From: an uncultured Bacillota bacterium
GTDB lineage: Bacteria; Bacillota_I; Bacilli_A; RF39; UBA660
Reading direction: 5' to 3'
DNA: 64,000 nucleotides
Assembly (NCBI GenBank): GCA_900317975.1
Contig: ONIZ01000001.1
Coordinates: 261,479 to 325,478 of the forward strand
Under the pieces are notes generated by a model, which was not told the origin of the DNA, made no database searches, and saw only the letters and a list, made by a program, of their open reading frames with translations. Shown here one piece after another: positions 25,759-33,715 of the stretch. Each line of letters opens with the position of its first letter. Position 1 is the first letter of the stretch. Both the position numbers and the translations under genes were made by a program.

Positions 25759-25777
25759 TTAAAATGGAGATTAGGTT

Positions 25778-26161
25778 ATGGCAGGGTACATAGACAAAGA
25801 TATTGTAAAAGCAGAGATAGAGAGAATTAAAAAAGAAGAATGTCCTATTGATACTTATGAAGGTAGAATTAAGTTGTTTTACTTTGAACGATTTCTTTCT
25901 TTCATTGACACTCTTGAAGTAAAAGAGGAAGTATTAGATGGGAATGATAAAACAAAACTTATGCAAAAATGTGTAAAAATAGCATATAAAAGAGGATACG
26001 ATATGGGAGTACTTCAAACAACAAATAAAATTAATTCCAATACAAAAGAGGTGGACTTGGATATTGAAATAGCTTTATGGGCAAATGCACTCCCAGAAAT
26101 ACAGCTTGATGATATTGAAAGACTTGCCAAATATTTCTTTGAACTTGGATTAAAAGCGTAG
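25778..26161 (+). CDS. 'YIDKD...LEVKEV' family protein 5, 127 aa
   Basis: MAGYIDKDIVKAEIERIKKE, RFLSFIDTLEVKEE, then VDLDIEIALWANALPEIQLDDIERLAKYFFELGLKA. This last block (helix ending YFFELGLK) recurs in the member at 27223 (DIAKHFYELGLK), which defines a longer subtype. Confidence 0.8.
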   Translation: MAGYIDKDIVKAEIERIKKEECPIDTYEGRIKLFYFERFLSFIDTLEVKEEVLDGNDKTKLMQKCVKIAYKRGYDMGVLQTTNKINSNTKEVDLDIEIALWANALPEIQLDDIERLAKYFFELGLKA

Positions 26162-26176
26162 AAAGGTGAATAAGTT

Positions 26177-26473
26177 ATGAAGCACTATATAAATAAAGAC
26201 ATAGTAAAAGCGGAGTTAGAAAGAAGAAATAAAGAGGCTTATGGTAATGAGTGGGGGTGGGCAGTCAAATGCTCTACTTATGACGAGATTATTTCTCTTA
26301 TCAATACCCTTGAAGTAAAAGAGGTGGACTTAGAGTTAAATTCCTTTGATGCGACTGTATGTAAAAATGGTAATACCTATCTTAAAGAAATGGATAGAAA
26401 TGCTATTATTAAAGCACTTGAACCTTATGAAGATGGAGATAAAGTAAAAGTAATAATTAAAGCACAGAAATGA
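26177..26473 (+). CDS. 'YIDKD...LEVKEV' family protein 6, 98 aa
   Basis: MKHYINKDIVKAELERRNKE and DEIISLINTLEVKEVDLEL, then a tail with EPYEDGDKVKVIIKAQK like that at 23235. The stop TGA overlaps the ATG of the next small gene (ATGA), so translation is coupled. Confidence 0.8.
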   Translation: MKHYINKDIVKAELERRNKEAYGNEWGWAVKCSTYDEIISLINTLEVKEVDLELNSFDATVCKNGNTYLKEMDRNAIIKALEPYEDGDKVKVIIKAQK

Positions 26474-26628
26474 GAGGGTGGGTGACTTGTAAACAATGTA
26501 AAGGTATTGGGAAAACATTTAAGTGGTCAATATTCCCAATACGTTGTTCATATTGTAATGGTTTAGGGGATATTTGGGTGGATAATATTGACAAATATTT
26601 TGAAGAACAAGAATTAAAAGATAAATGA
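26470..26628 (+). CDS. DnaJ-type zinc-finger mini-protein, 52 aa
   Basis: CKQCKGIGKTF and CSYCNGLGDIW are two CxxCxGxG repeats, the signature of the DnaJ zinc-binding domain, here without a J domain. It starts at an ATGA overlap with the preceding gene and is followed by a membrane protein gene. Small CxxCxGxG proteins are common in phages; a chaperone-related or nucleic-acid role is unproven. Confidence 0.7.
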   Translation: MRGWVTCKQCKGIGKTFKWSIFPIRCSYCNGLGDIWVDNIDKYFEEQELKDK

Positions 26629-26843
26629 TTATGGTTATATTACTTTGTTATTTTGTAATTGCATTAATTGTATTTGCAGTATTGGATTATTTTGCTGTTA
26701 AGAAAATTATTCCTATAATTGTAATTGATGTAGAGGGATTGGTATTTATATCAATGTTTTGGATATTTTTTCTTGTTGCTTTAATCTTTGCAACACCTTT
26801 TTGTGTAATAGACAAATTAATTAAAAGAAAGAATAAGGTATGA
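26625..26843 (+). CDS. Small membrane protein, 72 aa
   Basis: Two hydrophobic segments (VILLCYFVIALIVFAVLDYF and LVFISMFWIFFLVALIFAT, near residues 3-22 and 45-63) and a basic tail. Start and stop both overlap neighbouring genes by a few bases. Confidence 0.7.
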   Translation: MIMVILLCYFVIALIVFAVLDYFAVKKIIPIIVIDVEGLVFISMFWIFFLVALIFATPFCVIDKLIKRKNKV

Positions 26844-27226
26844 AACAGTACATAGATAAAGATGCAATAAAAGCGGAGATAGAAAAGAGAATCAAAGAAA
26901 CAGAATCTATGCAACCCAAATTCGATCAATTTTGGGCAGGACAGATTAGTGCTTTCAAAGGTGTATTAAAAATACTTGACTCTCTTGAAGTAAAAGAGGT
27001 AGGAGGACCAAACAAAGACTTGGAGAAAGAAATTCAAGAAACCCAATGTATGAAATCAATCAAGGAAAAAGTAGAAGAGTTGTACCGTATTCCAAGAGGG
27101 GATGATACTGAAGATACAGTAGCATTGGATTTAGAAAAAGCTGTTGCCTTTACCGAGGGCGCATATTATGTGATTGAAGAGATAGGAAAAGCCATATATA
27201 AAGTAATTAATGAACTTAAAAAATGA
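26840..27226 (+). CDS. 'YIDKD...LEVKEV' family protein 7, 128 aa
   Basis: MKQYIDKDAIKAEIEKRIKE, GVLKILDSLEVKEVGG, then an extension (MKSIKEKVEELYRIPRGDD...AVAFTEGAYYVIEEIGKAIY) not seen in other copies. The start overlaps the previous gene by 4 nt and the end overlaps the next by 4 nt. Confidence 0.8.
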   Translation: MKQYIDKDAIKAEIEKRIKETESMQPKFDQFWAGQISAFKGVLKILDSLEVKEVGGPNKDLEKEIQETQCMKSIKEKVEELYRIPRGDDTEDTVALDLEKAVAFTEGAYYVIEEIGKAIYKVINELKK

Positions 27227-27759
27227 AGAAAGAGTACATTGACAAAGCCGTAGTAAAAGCGGAGTTAGAGAGAATTGAACATGAAACAAACCATGAACCT
27301 TTTACAGATGAAGTATTAGGAAAGAGATTTGTTTGTAGAAGTTTACTTTCTTTCCTTAACTCCCTTGAAGGGGAAGACCCTTATGAACAGTGTGTTCAAT
27401 ATGATTCTATTAAAGCAGGTATTCAAGCACATGCAGAAACTTATTCTTTCAATATAGAAAGTGAGTTGTTCAACCAACTTACCAAGGAACAACAACCACT
27501 ATGGAGAAAAGAAATTGAACAAGCAGTCATTAGTGGGGGTGATGCTGGTGTTACACTGGCAAGAGATCAACGTTATAAAGAAAACCCTGAAGTGAAAGAG
27601 GTGGACTTAGAGGAAGAGATGAATAAGTGGCGGCAAAAACACTTTGAAGGAATAGGTTACATCTTAGATGGCTCAGGAGAGTGGCTTGAAAGAACAAGTC
27701 AACTTGATATTGCCAAACATTTCTATGAACTTGGATTAAAAACACATAAAGGAGAATAA
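27223..27759 (+). CDS. 'YIDKD...LEVKEV' family protein 8, long, 178 aa
   Basis: MKKEYIDKAVVKAELERIEH and LLSFLNSLEGEDPYEQC at the normal place, then an insertion of about 75 residues, then EVKEVDLEEEMNKWRQKH and DIAKHFYELGLK. The family's second block is therefore split by the insert. Longest member, last in this series. Confidence 0.8.
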   Translation: MKKEYIDKAVVKAELERIEHETNHEPFTDEVLGKRFVCRSLLSFLNSLEGEDPYEQCVQYDSIKAGIQAHAETYSFNIESELFNQLTKEQQPLWRKEIEQAVISGGDAGVTLARDQRYKENPEVKEVDLEEEMNKWRQKHFEGIGYILDGSGEWLERTSQLDIAKHFYELGLKTHKGE

Positions 27760-27762
27760 GTT

Positions 27763-28215
27763 ATGAATAAAGAATCTAAACTTAATTTGAATGCAGGTAA
27801 CTATGCTATTCATCATTGCATCCTTGACCAGACTTACAATGGTCTTGAGGTACACAAAATGTTATGTGATGCATATATTGCAGGTAATAATGATACTTTG
27901 GAAGATGAAGATGAGAGAATAAGGAAAGCTCTAATCAATGTTTTTGCTACACATAAAGATTATGAGATGTTTTTTGGTGTATCTGTAGAAGATATTCATG
28001 CTTGGCTTGAACGGCAAGGTGAGCACACTATTGTTTGTGGCGAAGAGCAGATGAAGCTTGTAGAAGCAGATAAATCATCTAATTGGACTGAAAAAGATGA
28101 TGTAATGCTTAAAGATATTATATCCATACTTAAAGATAGTGGATATACAGCAATTCTTAAAGATCCTTATATCAATTGGGTTAATTCACTTAAAGAAAGA
28201 CTAAAGAAAGATTGA
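27763..28215 (+). CDS. Hypothetical Bacteroidales-phage protein, 150 aa
   Basis: DEDERIRKALINVF, VEDIHAWLERQGEH and WTEKDDVMLKDIISILK with a final INWVNSLKERLKK are blocks I recall from Bacteroidales phage and prophage proteins of unknown function. Closely follows the last 'YIDKD' gene (3 nt). Confidence 0.8.
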   Translation: MNKESKLNLNAGNYAIHHCILDQTYNGLEVHKMLCDAYIAGNNDTLEDEDERIRKALINVFATHKDYEMFFGVSVEDIHAWLERQGEHTIVCGEEQMKLVEADKSSNWTEKDDVMLKDIISILKDSGYTAILKDPYINWVNSLKERLKKD

Positions 28216-28218
28216 ATT

Positions 28219-28299
28219 ATGGAAACAATTATACTTTCAATAATCATAGGCTTTTTACTTGGTTATGGGTTTGCTTCATGTGAATATAATAAATTTTAA
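28219..28299 (+). CDS. Micro-ORF, membrane peptide, 26 aa
   Basis: METIILSIIIGFLLGYGFAS then CEYNKF: a single hydrophobic helix. It fits between two genes with 3- and 10-nt gaps and has the context GAATTATG. Confidence 0.45.
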   Translation: METIILSIIIGFLLGYGFASCEYNKF

Positions 28300-28309
28300 A
28301 GATTAAGAT

Positions 28310-28639
28310 ATGAAAGAAAAGAAATATGTAGATAATGATGTGTTCCAATTTAGAATACAGATTGATAATGATTTTGTTAATAAAGAAATAGTTGTGTATA
28401 CTAAGCCCTTTCCTGAATTTATATTAGGAGAACTGAGTGAAAAAGAATGGTATAAAGAATATAATAAACAAGAAGAATTAGTACAAGAAAAGTTTTTCAC
28501 TCAAGAAAAAATCAATGAATTAAAACAAGAATTTATTAAAAAAATTCAAGAATGTGATAACCCATTCTATATATTTTGTTCAGACAGAGATGGTGGATAT
28601 AATGTCACTAAAGATGAGTTGTTTGATTTGGAGAAATGA
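28310..28639 (+). CDS. Hypothetical protein, 109 aa
   Basis: Mixed charged sequence with KEWYKEYNKQEELVQEKFFT and an acidic C-terminus (FCSDRDGGYNVTKDELFDLEK). No family recognised. Confidence 0.7.
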   Translation: MKEKKYVDNDVFQFRIQIDNDFVNKEIVVYTKPFPEFILGELSEKEWYKEYNKQEELVQEKFFTQEKINELKQEFIKKIQECDNPFYIFCSDRDGGYNVTKDELFDLEK

Positions 28640-28648
28640 AAATAATGT

Positions 28649-28741
28649 ATGAATAAAGATATTGTAATAAACATAGCAGTTATAGCGTATATAGTTATGT
28701 TGGTAGAATATGTTATCCATCAAATTAAAAACAAAAAATAA
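28649..28741 (+). CDS. Micro-ORF, membrane peptide, 30 aa
   Basis: MNKDIVINIAVIAYIVMLVE followed by YVIHQIKNKK: one hydrophobic helix with a basic tail. Supported only by position and composition. Confidence 0.4.
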   Translation: MNKDIVINIAVIAYIVMLVEYVIHQIKNKK

Positions 28742-28747
28742 TTTATT

Positions 28748-28906
28748 ATGAAAGAAAACAATAGTCCACTTGAAAATACTAAGGATGAATATAAAATGAC
28801 TTTGCAAAGGCAGAGATTACAACAAAATAAATGGATTAAATGTTTAGATAATAAGATGTTAAATATGATAAGATGGAGGAAGAAATATGAGTCAAATGCC
28901 AGATAA
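28748..28906 (+). CDS. Small basic protein, 52 aa
   Basis: MKENNSPLENTKDEYKMTLQ, then Arg/Lys/Gln-rich sequence (RQRLQQNKWIK, IRWRKKYESNAR). It overlaps the next gene by 20 nt. Tentative; it could be a nucleic-acid-binding peptide. Confidence 0.4.
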   Translation: MKENNSPLENTKDEYKMTLQRQRLQQNKWIKCLDNKMLNMIRWRKKYESNAR

Positions 28907-29153
28907 GATTTGGTTACACAAAGATACCAAATATAGTACAGGGGATAAAGTGGTTGGTTATCAATATAAATTTTTAGCAGAAATAGAAGGGATTGAAAAC
29001 TTTGTTGAGTACACTCGCACTGATGCCCTTATTGAAAATGTTTGTGCTTTCTTGAAAGACAGAATAGAACATGATTCTATTGACTATCCTATGGCTACAA
29101 TGCATTTAATTGAAGATTTTAAACAATATATTTATGAAAATAGCAAATCGTAA
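28887..29153 (+). CDS. Hypothetical Bacteroidales-phage protein, 88 aa
   Basis: PDKIWLHKDTKYSTGDKVVG and VEYTRTDALIENVCAFLKDR follow a 'DKIWLxxD...EYxRTDALIE' pattern familiar from Bacteroidales phages. Its end overlaps the smpB start by 20 nt, which suggests translational coupling. Confidence 0.75.
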   Translation: MSQMPDKIWLHKDTKYSTGDKVVGYQYKFLAEIEGIENFVEYTRTDALIENVCAFLKDRIEHDSIDYPMATMHLIEDFKQYIYENSKS

Positions 29154-29574
29154 AGCTAGATATAATTATGATGTCTTAGACACTTATACTGCAGGAATTG
29201 TTCTTGTTGGTTCTGAAGTGAAGTCTATCAAGAATGGTAATGCAAATATTGGAGATGCTTATTGTTATGTTTCCATAGAAAATGAATTGATACTGAAGAA
29301 TGCACATGTCTCAAAATATGATTCAGATATCTTTACAAATCATGATGAACTTAGAGAAAGAAAATTGTTGTTAAAGAAAAAAGAGATATTGAAACTAAAA
29401 GAGCAAGCATCTATTCCGGGTTATACAATCATCCCACTTAAGCTTTATGTAGATCATGGGCTTATAAAAGTTCTTATTGGATTATGCAAAGGTAAGCATG
29501 ATTATGATAAACGTAATGATATCAAAGATAGAGACAATAAGAGAGAATTAGATAGAATAATAAAGAACTTCTAA
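29134..29574 (+). CDS. smpB: SmpB, SsrA (tmRNA)-binding protein, 146 aa
   Basis: SmpB binds tmRNA and brings it to ribosomes stalled on messages without a stop codon. NRKARYNYDVLDTYTAGIVL, GSEVKSIKNGNANIGDAYC and the C-terminal tail GKHDYDKRNDIKDRDNKREL match bacterial SmpB end to end, including the tail that enters the decoding site (compare KGKKLYDKRETLKKRD). The frame opens at 29110, but MKIANRKARY at 29134 fits the family start. It overlaps the preceding gene by 20 nt. No tmRNA gene was found in the window, so it presumably works with the host's or with one elsewhere in the genome. Phage-borne SmpB is unusual. Confidence 0.95.
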   Translation: MKIANRKARYNYDVLDTYTAGIVLVGSEVKSIKNGNANIGDAYCYVSIENELILKNAHVSKYDSDIFTNHDELRERKLLLKKKEILKLKEQASIPGYTIIPLKLYVDHGLIKVLIGLCKGKHDYDKRNDIKDRDNKRELDRIIKNF

Positions 29575-29892
29575 TTATGTCATATGAATAAATGGATTGT
29601 CTTTTAATGCTATTACTATGTTTTCAAGACGTTCACATATTTGTCTAAATGAACCAACATCTTTTCCTGTCAAACTAAACCATTCACCAATAAGTCTTTG
29701 ATTAGCAAAATGATTATGAAGAAGTTTTTCTAGTCTAAATGGATATTCTGTCTGATAATATGAAGAAATAAATAGTTCAGTAGAATTACCTGTCTGGAGT
29801 TTCTTCATTCTATCTTCAATATCTTTTTGTTTTGTGACACCTATCTTAAAAGAATCTGTACTAGTATCACATATTAAATAAACATATCCCAT
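29575..29892 (-). CDS. GIY-YIG-superfamily protein, T5orf172/MUG113 type, 105 aa
   Basis: GYVYLICDTSTDSFKIGVTK is a diverged GIY-YIG start, followed by DRMKKLQTGNSTELFISSYY, LEKLLHNHF and GEWFSLTG, the signature of the T5orf172/Meiotically up-regulated gene 113 branch. These are usually small nucleases or DNA-binding proteins found in phages. The stop abuts the smpB stop (convergent, no gap). It is the last gene of the array B direction. Confidence 0.85.
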   Translation of the reverse strand: MGYVYLICDTSTDSFKIGVTKQKDIEDRMKKLQTGNSTELFISSYYQTEYPFRLEKLLHNHFANQRLIGEWFSLTGKDVGSFRQICERLENIVIALKDNPFIHMT

Positions 29893-29914
29893 TGCCTCTA
29901 TATATTATATAATT

Positions 29915-30715
29915 CTATTTTGCCCAAATAGGTAATTGCTTCTTTTGATCAGCGTTCAAAAATAAAATATTACCAAATGCTCCATTTAGTTTACTGCTTG
30001 GAACCTGACTTATATGCCATTTGTCCAAAGATTTGAAACTACCATTATCAATTGCTGTCATACAATTAGCAAACATTGCTTCCATGTCTTTGACTTTTGA
30101 TACATCCCAATTAGAAAGATCACAATCAAATGAACGACAATTATAAAACATAGTTCTCATATTTTTTACATTAGAAACATTCCATTTAGACAAATCAGCA
30201 TTTAATGTTTTATCATGAGCAAACATAGAATTCATTAATGTAACTTTACTTACATCCCAATTCTCTAAACATTTTCCTTCAAATGAAGATCCATAAAACA
30301 TCATACCCATATTTGTCACATTTGATACATCCCATCCAGAAAGATCAGAATCAAATTTAGAACAATGACTAAATAATGCTCTCATATTTGTCACATTTGA
30401 TACATCCCATCCAGAAAGATCAGAATTGAATGATGTACAATTACTAAACATAGAATCCATTGTTGTTACATTACTTACGTCCCATAGTGATATGTCTATA
30501 TTATGAGGATCAAGTCCATAAAACAATAAATTCATATTAGTAATTTTAGATACATCAATATCATTTAGATTAGCATTTTTACCTCTTTCTTTAAGTAATT
30601 CCCTTATCAATTTTTTTAGTTCAAATGTTTGTTCAGGAAAATAATTATAGTCTGGGCTAAGATTGTCTTTTGATATTCTGAATTTCTCTGTAATGAATTG
30701 ATTTAGTTTCTTCAT
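29915..30715 (-). CDS. Divergent BspA-like protein B6, 266 aa
   Basis: Leader MKKLNQFITEKFRISKDN and N-cap (ANLNDIDVSKITNMNLLF) are typical. The repeats differ: about six units of 24-25 residues with S-F-N-S-D-L-S-G-W-D-V-S-N-V-T-N-M in place of FNGDIS and Cys at the S position (SNC, SHC, YNC, ANC). The C-terminus is longer (DKWHISQVPSSKLNGAFGNI, then LPIWAK). Last gene of array B. Confidence 0.88.
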   Translation of the reverse strand: MKKLNQFITEKFRISKDNLSPDYNYFPEQTFELKKLIRELLKERGKNANLNDIDVSKITNMNLLFYGLDPHNIDISLWDVSNVTTMDSMFSNCTSFNSDLSGWDVSNVTNMRALFSHCSKFDSDLSGWDVSNVTNMGMMFYGSSFEGKCLENWDVSKVTLMNSMFAHDKTLNADLSKWNVSNVKNMRTMFYNCRSFDCDLSNWDVSKVKDMEAMFANCMTAIDNGSFKSLDKWHISQVPSSKLNGAFGNILFLNADQKKQLPIWAK

Positions 30716-30741
30716 ATATTAGATTAACTAACTTATTTTAT

Positions 30742-31344
30742 TTATTCTTTATACCATGCAGGAGGATTATTTTCTAATGGTGATCCAAAAAACATTTTAC
30801 ACATATTGCTAACATGTCCTACATTCCATCCAGAAATATCTCCATTAAATTTTGCATCCCAAAACATCCAATACATAGTATAAACTTTACTTGTATCCCA
30901 TTTAGAGATATCTCCATTGAATTCTGATTCTTTAAACATTTTAGCCATTTCTCCAACTTTGCTTACATTCCATTCAGATATGTCTCCGTTAAACTTTGAT
31001 TTGGCAAATAAATAATGCATATTTTCAACATTACTTACATCCCATTTAGATATATCTCCATTAAATTTAGAACAAGCAAACATACCTTCCATATCTGTAA
31101 CATTACTTACATTCCAATCAGAGATATCTCCATCAAAATAAGTATCAGAAAATAAATAAGACATATCGGTTATTTCTGATGTATCTATATCATTAAGATC
31201 AGCATCATTACCTCTTTCTTTAATTAATTTATCTACTATGTTATGTAATTCAAGTTTTGTCTTAGGATGATAATTATAATGATGTTCGAGATTATCTTTA
31301 GATATCCTGAATTTCTCTATAATGAATTGATTTAGTTTCTTCAT
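30742..31344 (-). CDS. BspA-like (DUF285) repeat protein B5, 200 aa
   Basis: Leader MKKLNQFIIEKFRISKDN, linker TKLELHNIVDKLIKERG, N-cap DLNDIDTSEITDMSYLF, five repeats and C-cap NNPPAWYKE. In repeats four and five Asn of DVSNV changes (DTSKVY, NVGHVS), so even frame positions drift. Confidence 0.9.
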   Translation of the reverse strand: MKKLNQFIIEKFRISKDNLEHHYNYHPKTKLELHNIVDKLIKERGNDADLNDIDTSEITDMSYLFSDTYFDGDISDWNVSNVTDMEGMFACSKFNGDISKWDVSNVENMHYLFAKSKFNGDISEWNVSKVGEMAKMFKESEFNGDISKWDTSKVYTMYWMFWDAKFNGDISGWNVGHVSNMCKMFFGSPLENNPPAWYKE

Positions 31345-31352
31345 ATATTATT

Positions 31353-32234
31353 TTACTTATATTTATACCATGCTGGTGGATTCTTTTCTAATGGGGAATA
31401 ATCAAATATATCTTCCATAAATTGAACTTTTTTTACATCCCATTTAGATATATCTCCATTAAATTCTGATCTGTAAAACATATGATACATATCTTCAACA
31501 TTACTTACATCCCATTGAGATATGTCTCCATTAAAATTAGATTTATAAAACAGATTTTCCATATTCTCAACATTACTAACATTCCATTGAGATATATCGC
31601 CATTGAATCTAGAATTAAAAAACATAGCTCTCATATTTGTAACATGACTTACATCCCATTTAGATATATCTCCATTAAACTTGGAATCCCAAAACATTCC
31701 ACTAATATCTTCAACATTACTTACATTCCATTGAGAAATGTCATTATTAAAAATACTATGCATAAACATATTATCCATTTGTTTAACATTACTTACATCC
31801 CATTTTGATATATCTCCATTGAATTTAGAGTTTGTAAACATATATTCCATTCTTTCAACATTACTAACATCCCAGTCAGAGATATCTCCGTCAAATGGTG
31901 AATTAGCAAACATCCATACCATGCTTTCAACATTACTAACATCCCATCCAGAAATGTCACCATTGAATTGTTGTAATTTTGAGTTTCTGCCAAATTTATA
32001 ATGAAATATATCAAACATACTTGTAATATTTGAAGTATCTATATCATTAAGATTAGCATTTGGACCACGTTCTTCAATTAATTTATCTACTAATTTCTCT
32101 AATTCTTGTCTTGTTTCGGGGTGGTATTTATATTGATTAATGTTGTCTTTTGATAGTCGGAATTTCTCTGTTATATACCCATGTAAACGCGGGATCCTTT
32201 CAGCTTCTGAAATATAGTGGTTTAACTTTTTCAT
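31353..32234 (-). CDS. BspA-like (DUF285) repeat protein B4 with doubled leader, 293 aa
   Basis: Longest member in repeat number (eight). The N-terminus carries two leader-like blocks: MKKLNHYISEAERIPRL, then HGYITEKFRLSKDN. The first, YISE-A at residues 7-11, fits the T4 prohead protease rule exactly; the second is the standard array leader. N-cap ANLNDIDTSNITSMFDIF has a short insertion (HYKFGRNSKLQ) before repeat one. C-cap KNPPAWYKYK matches A5. Confidence 0.9.
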   Translation of the reverse strand: MKKLNHYISEAERIPRLHGYITEKFRLSKDNINQYKYHPETRQELEKLVDKLIEERGPNANLNDIDTSNITSMFDIFHYKFGRNSKLQQFNGDISGWDVSNVESMVWMFANSPFDGDISDWDVSNVERMEYMFTNSKFNGDISKWDVSNVKQMDNMFMHSIFNNDISQWNVSNVEDISGMFWDSKFNGDISKWDVSHVTNMRAMFFNSRFNGDISQWNVSNVENMENLFYKSNFNGDISQWDVSNVEDMYHMFYRSEFNGDISKWDVKKVQFMEDIFDYSPLEKNPPAWYKYK

Positions 32235-32252
32235 ATATATTAATTATTAATT

Positions 32253-32993
32253 TTATTTATACCATGCTGGTGTATTTTTTTCTAATGGGGAATTATCAAA
32301 CATATCTCTCATAGTTTTAATATTACTTACATCCCATGCGGATATATCCCCATTAAACTGAGAATCAACAAACATATTTGCCATATTTTCAACATTTGAA
32401 ACATTCCACATAGATATATCTCCATTAAATTGTGATCCATAAAACATACCATCCATATATTTAACTTCACTTACATTCCATTTAGATATATCTCCATTGA
32501 ATTTGGACTTTTCAAACATACCAGTCATACGTTCAACCTTACTTACATTCCATTGAGAAATATCTCCATTAAACTTAGATTTTGTAAACATATATGTAGC
32601 ATATTTAACACTACTTACATCCCATTGAGAAATATCTTGATTAAATTTTGATTCTCTAAACATCCATGACATACTTTCAACATTACTAACATCCCATTTA
32701 AAGATATCTCCGTTAAATTTGGATTTATAAAACATACTATTCATATCTTTAACATTACTTACATCCCAATTAGATATATTACCATTAAAATCAGATTCTT
32801 TAAATAAAAAAGACATATCGGTAATTTCAGAAGTATCTATATCATTTAGATCAGCATCATTCCCACGTTCTTTAATAAGTTTCTTTACTAATTCATCTAG
32901 TTCTCTTATTGTCTTAGGGTGGTATTTATATTGATTAATGCTGTCTTTTGATATCCTAAATTTCTCTGTTATGAATTGATTTAGTGTTTTCAT
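32253..32993 (-). CDS. BspA-like (DUF285) repeat protein B3, 246 aa
   Basis: Leader MKTLNQFITEKFRISKDS, the closest of all to the T4 sequence at residues 1-3 (MKT). Linker TIRELDELVKKLIKERG, N-cap, seven repeats, C-cap KNTPAWYK. Repeat three has DVSSVKYATYMF in place of the usual M-x-x-MF. Confidence 0.9.
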   Translation of the reverse strand: MKTLNQFITEKFRISKDSINQYKYHPKTIRELDELVKKLIKERGNDADLNDIDTSEITDMSFLFKESDFNGNISNWDVSNVKDMNSMFYKSKFNGDIFKWDVSNVESMSWMFRESKFNQDISQWDVSSVKYATYMFTKSKFNGDISQWNVSKVERMTGMFEKSKFNGDISKWNVSEVKYMDGMFYGSQFNGDISMWNVSNVENMANMFVDSQFNGDISAWDVSNIKTMRDMFDNSPLEKNTPAWYK

Positions 32994-33013
32994 ATATATA
33001 TTAATTATTAATT

Positions 33014-33703
33014 TTATTTACACCATTCTCTATACCATTTAGGTGGATTATTTTCTAATGGAGATTCATCAAACATCCATCTCTTCATTATAACATTATT
33101 AACATCCCATTTAGATATATCTTGATTAAAATTACTATGCTGAAACATTCCTTCCATATTTGTAACATTGCTTACATTCCATTTTGATATATCTTGATTG
33201 AATTTAGAACGATAAAACATACTATACATATTCTTAACATTACTTACATCCCATTTAGATATATCGCCATTAAAAATAGCGCCAGCAAACATGTAACGTG
33301 TATTTTCAACATTACTTACATTCCATTCAGAGATGTCTCCATTAAATTGAGAATTTCTAAATAAATTATTCATTTCTTCAACATTACTTACATTCCATTC
33401 AGATATGTCTTGATTAAATGATGAGTCAGAAAACATCCAGTCCATATCTTTAACATTACTAACATCCCATCCAGAAATATCCCCATTAAACTTAGATTTT
33501 TCAAATAAATGAGACATATTAGTAATTTTTGAAGTATCTATATCATTAAGATCAGCATCATTTCCTCGTTCTTCAATCAATTTATTAATTAACTGTTTTA
33601 GTTCATCTCTTGTCTCGGGATGATAATTATATTGATGCTGATAAGTTAGATTGTCTTTTGATAGACGAAATTTCTCTGTTATAAACTGACTTAACTTTTT
33701 CAT
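33014..33703 (-). CDS. BspA-like (DUF285) repeat protein B2, 229 aa
   Basis: Leader MKKLSQFITEKFRLSKDN, then LTYQHQYNYHPETRDELKQL, shared with B1 and A7. Six repeats; the last is diverged (DVNNVIMKRWMF). The C-cap reads NNPPKWYREWCK, with an extra Cys. Confidence 0.9.
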   Translation of the reverse strand: MKKLSQFITEKFRLSKDNLTYQHQYNYHPETRDELKQLINKLIEERGNDADLNDIDTSKITNMSHLFEKSKFNGDISGWDVSNVKDMDWMFSDSSFNQDISEWNVSNVEEMNNLFRNSQFNGDISEWNVSNVENTRYMFAGAIFNGDISKWDVSNVKNMYSMFYRSKFNQDISKWNVSNVTNMEGMFQHSNFNQDISKWDVNNVIMKRWMFDESPLENNPPKWYREWCK

Positions 33704-33715
33704 ATATATTAGATA

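Noticed and set aside
28748-29600. A tmRNA gene next to smpB
   Set aside because: The flanks are filled by coding sequence on both sides and I saw no tRNA-like ends with a tag-coding frame.
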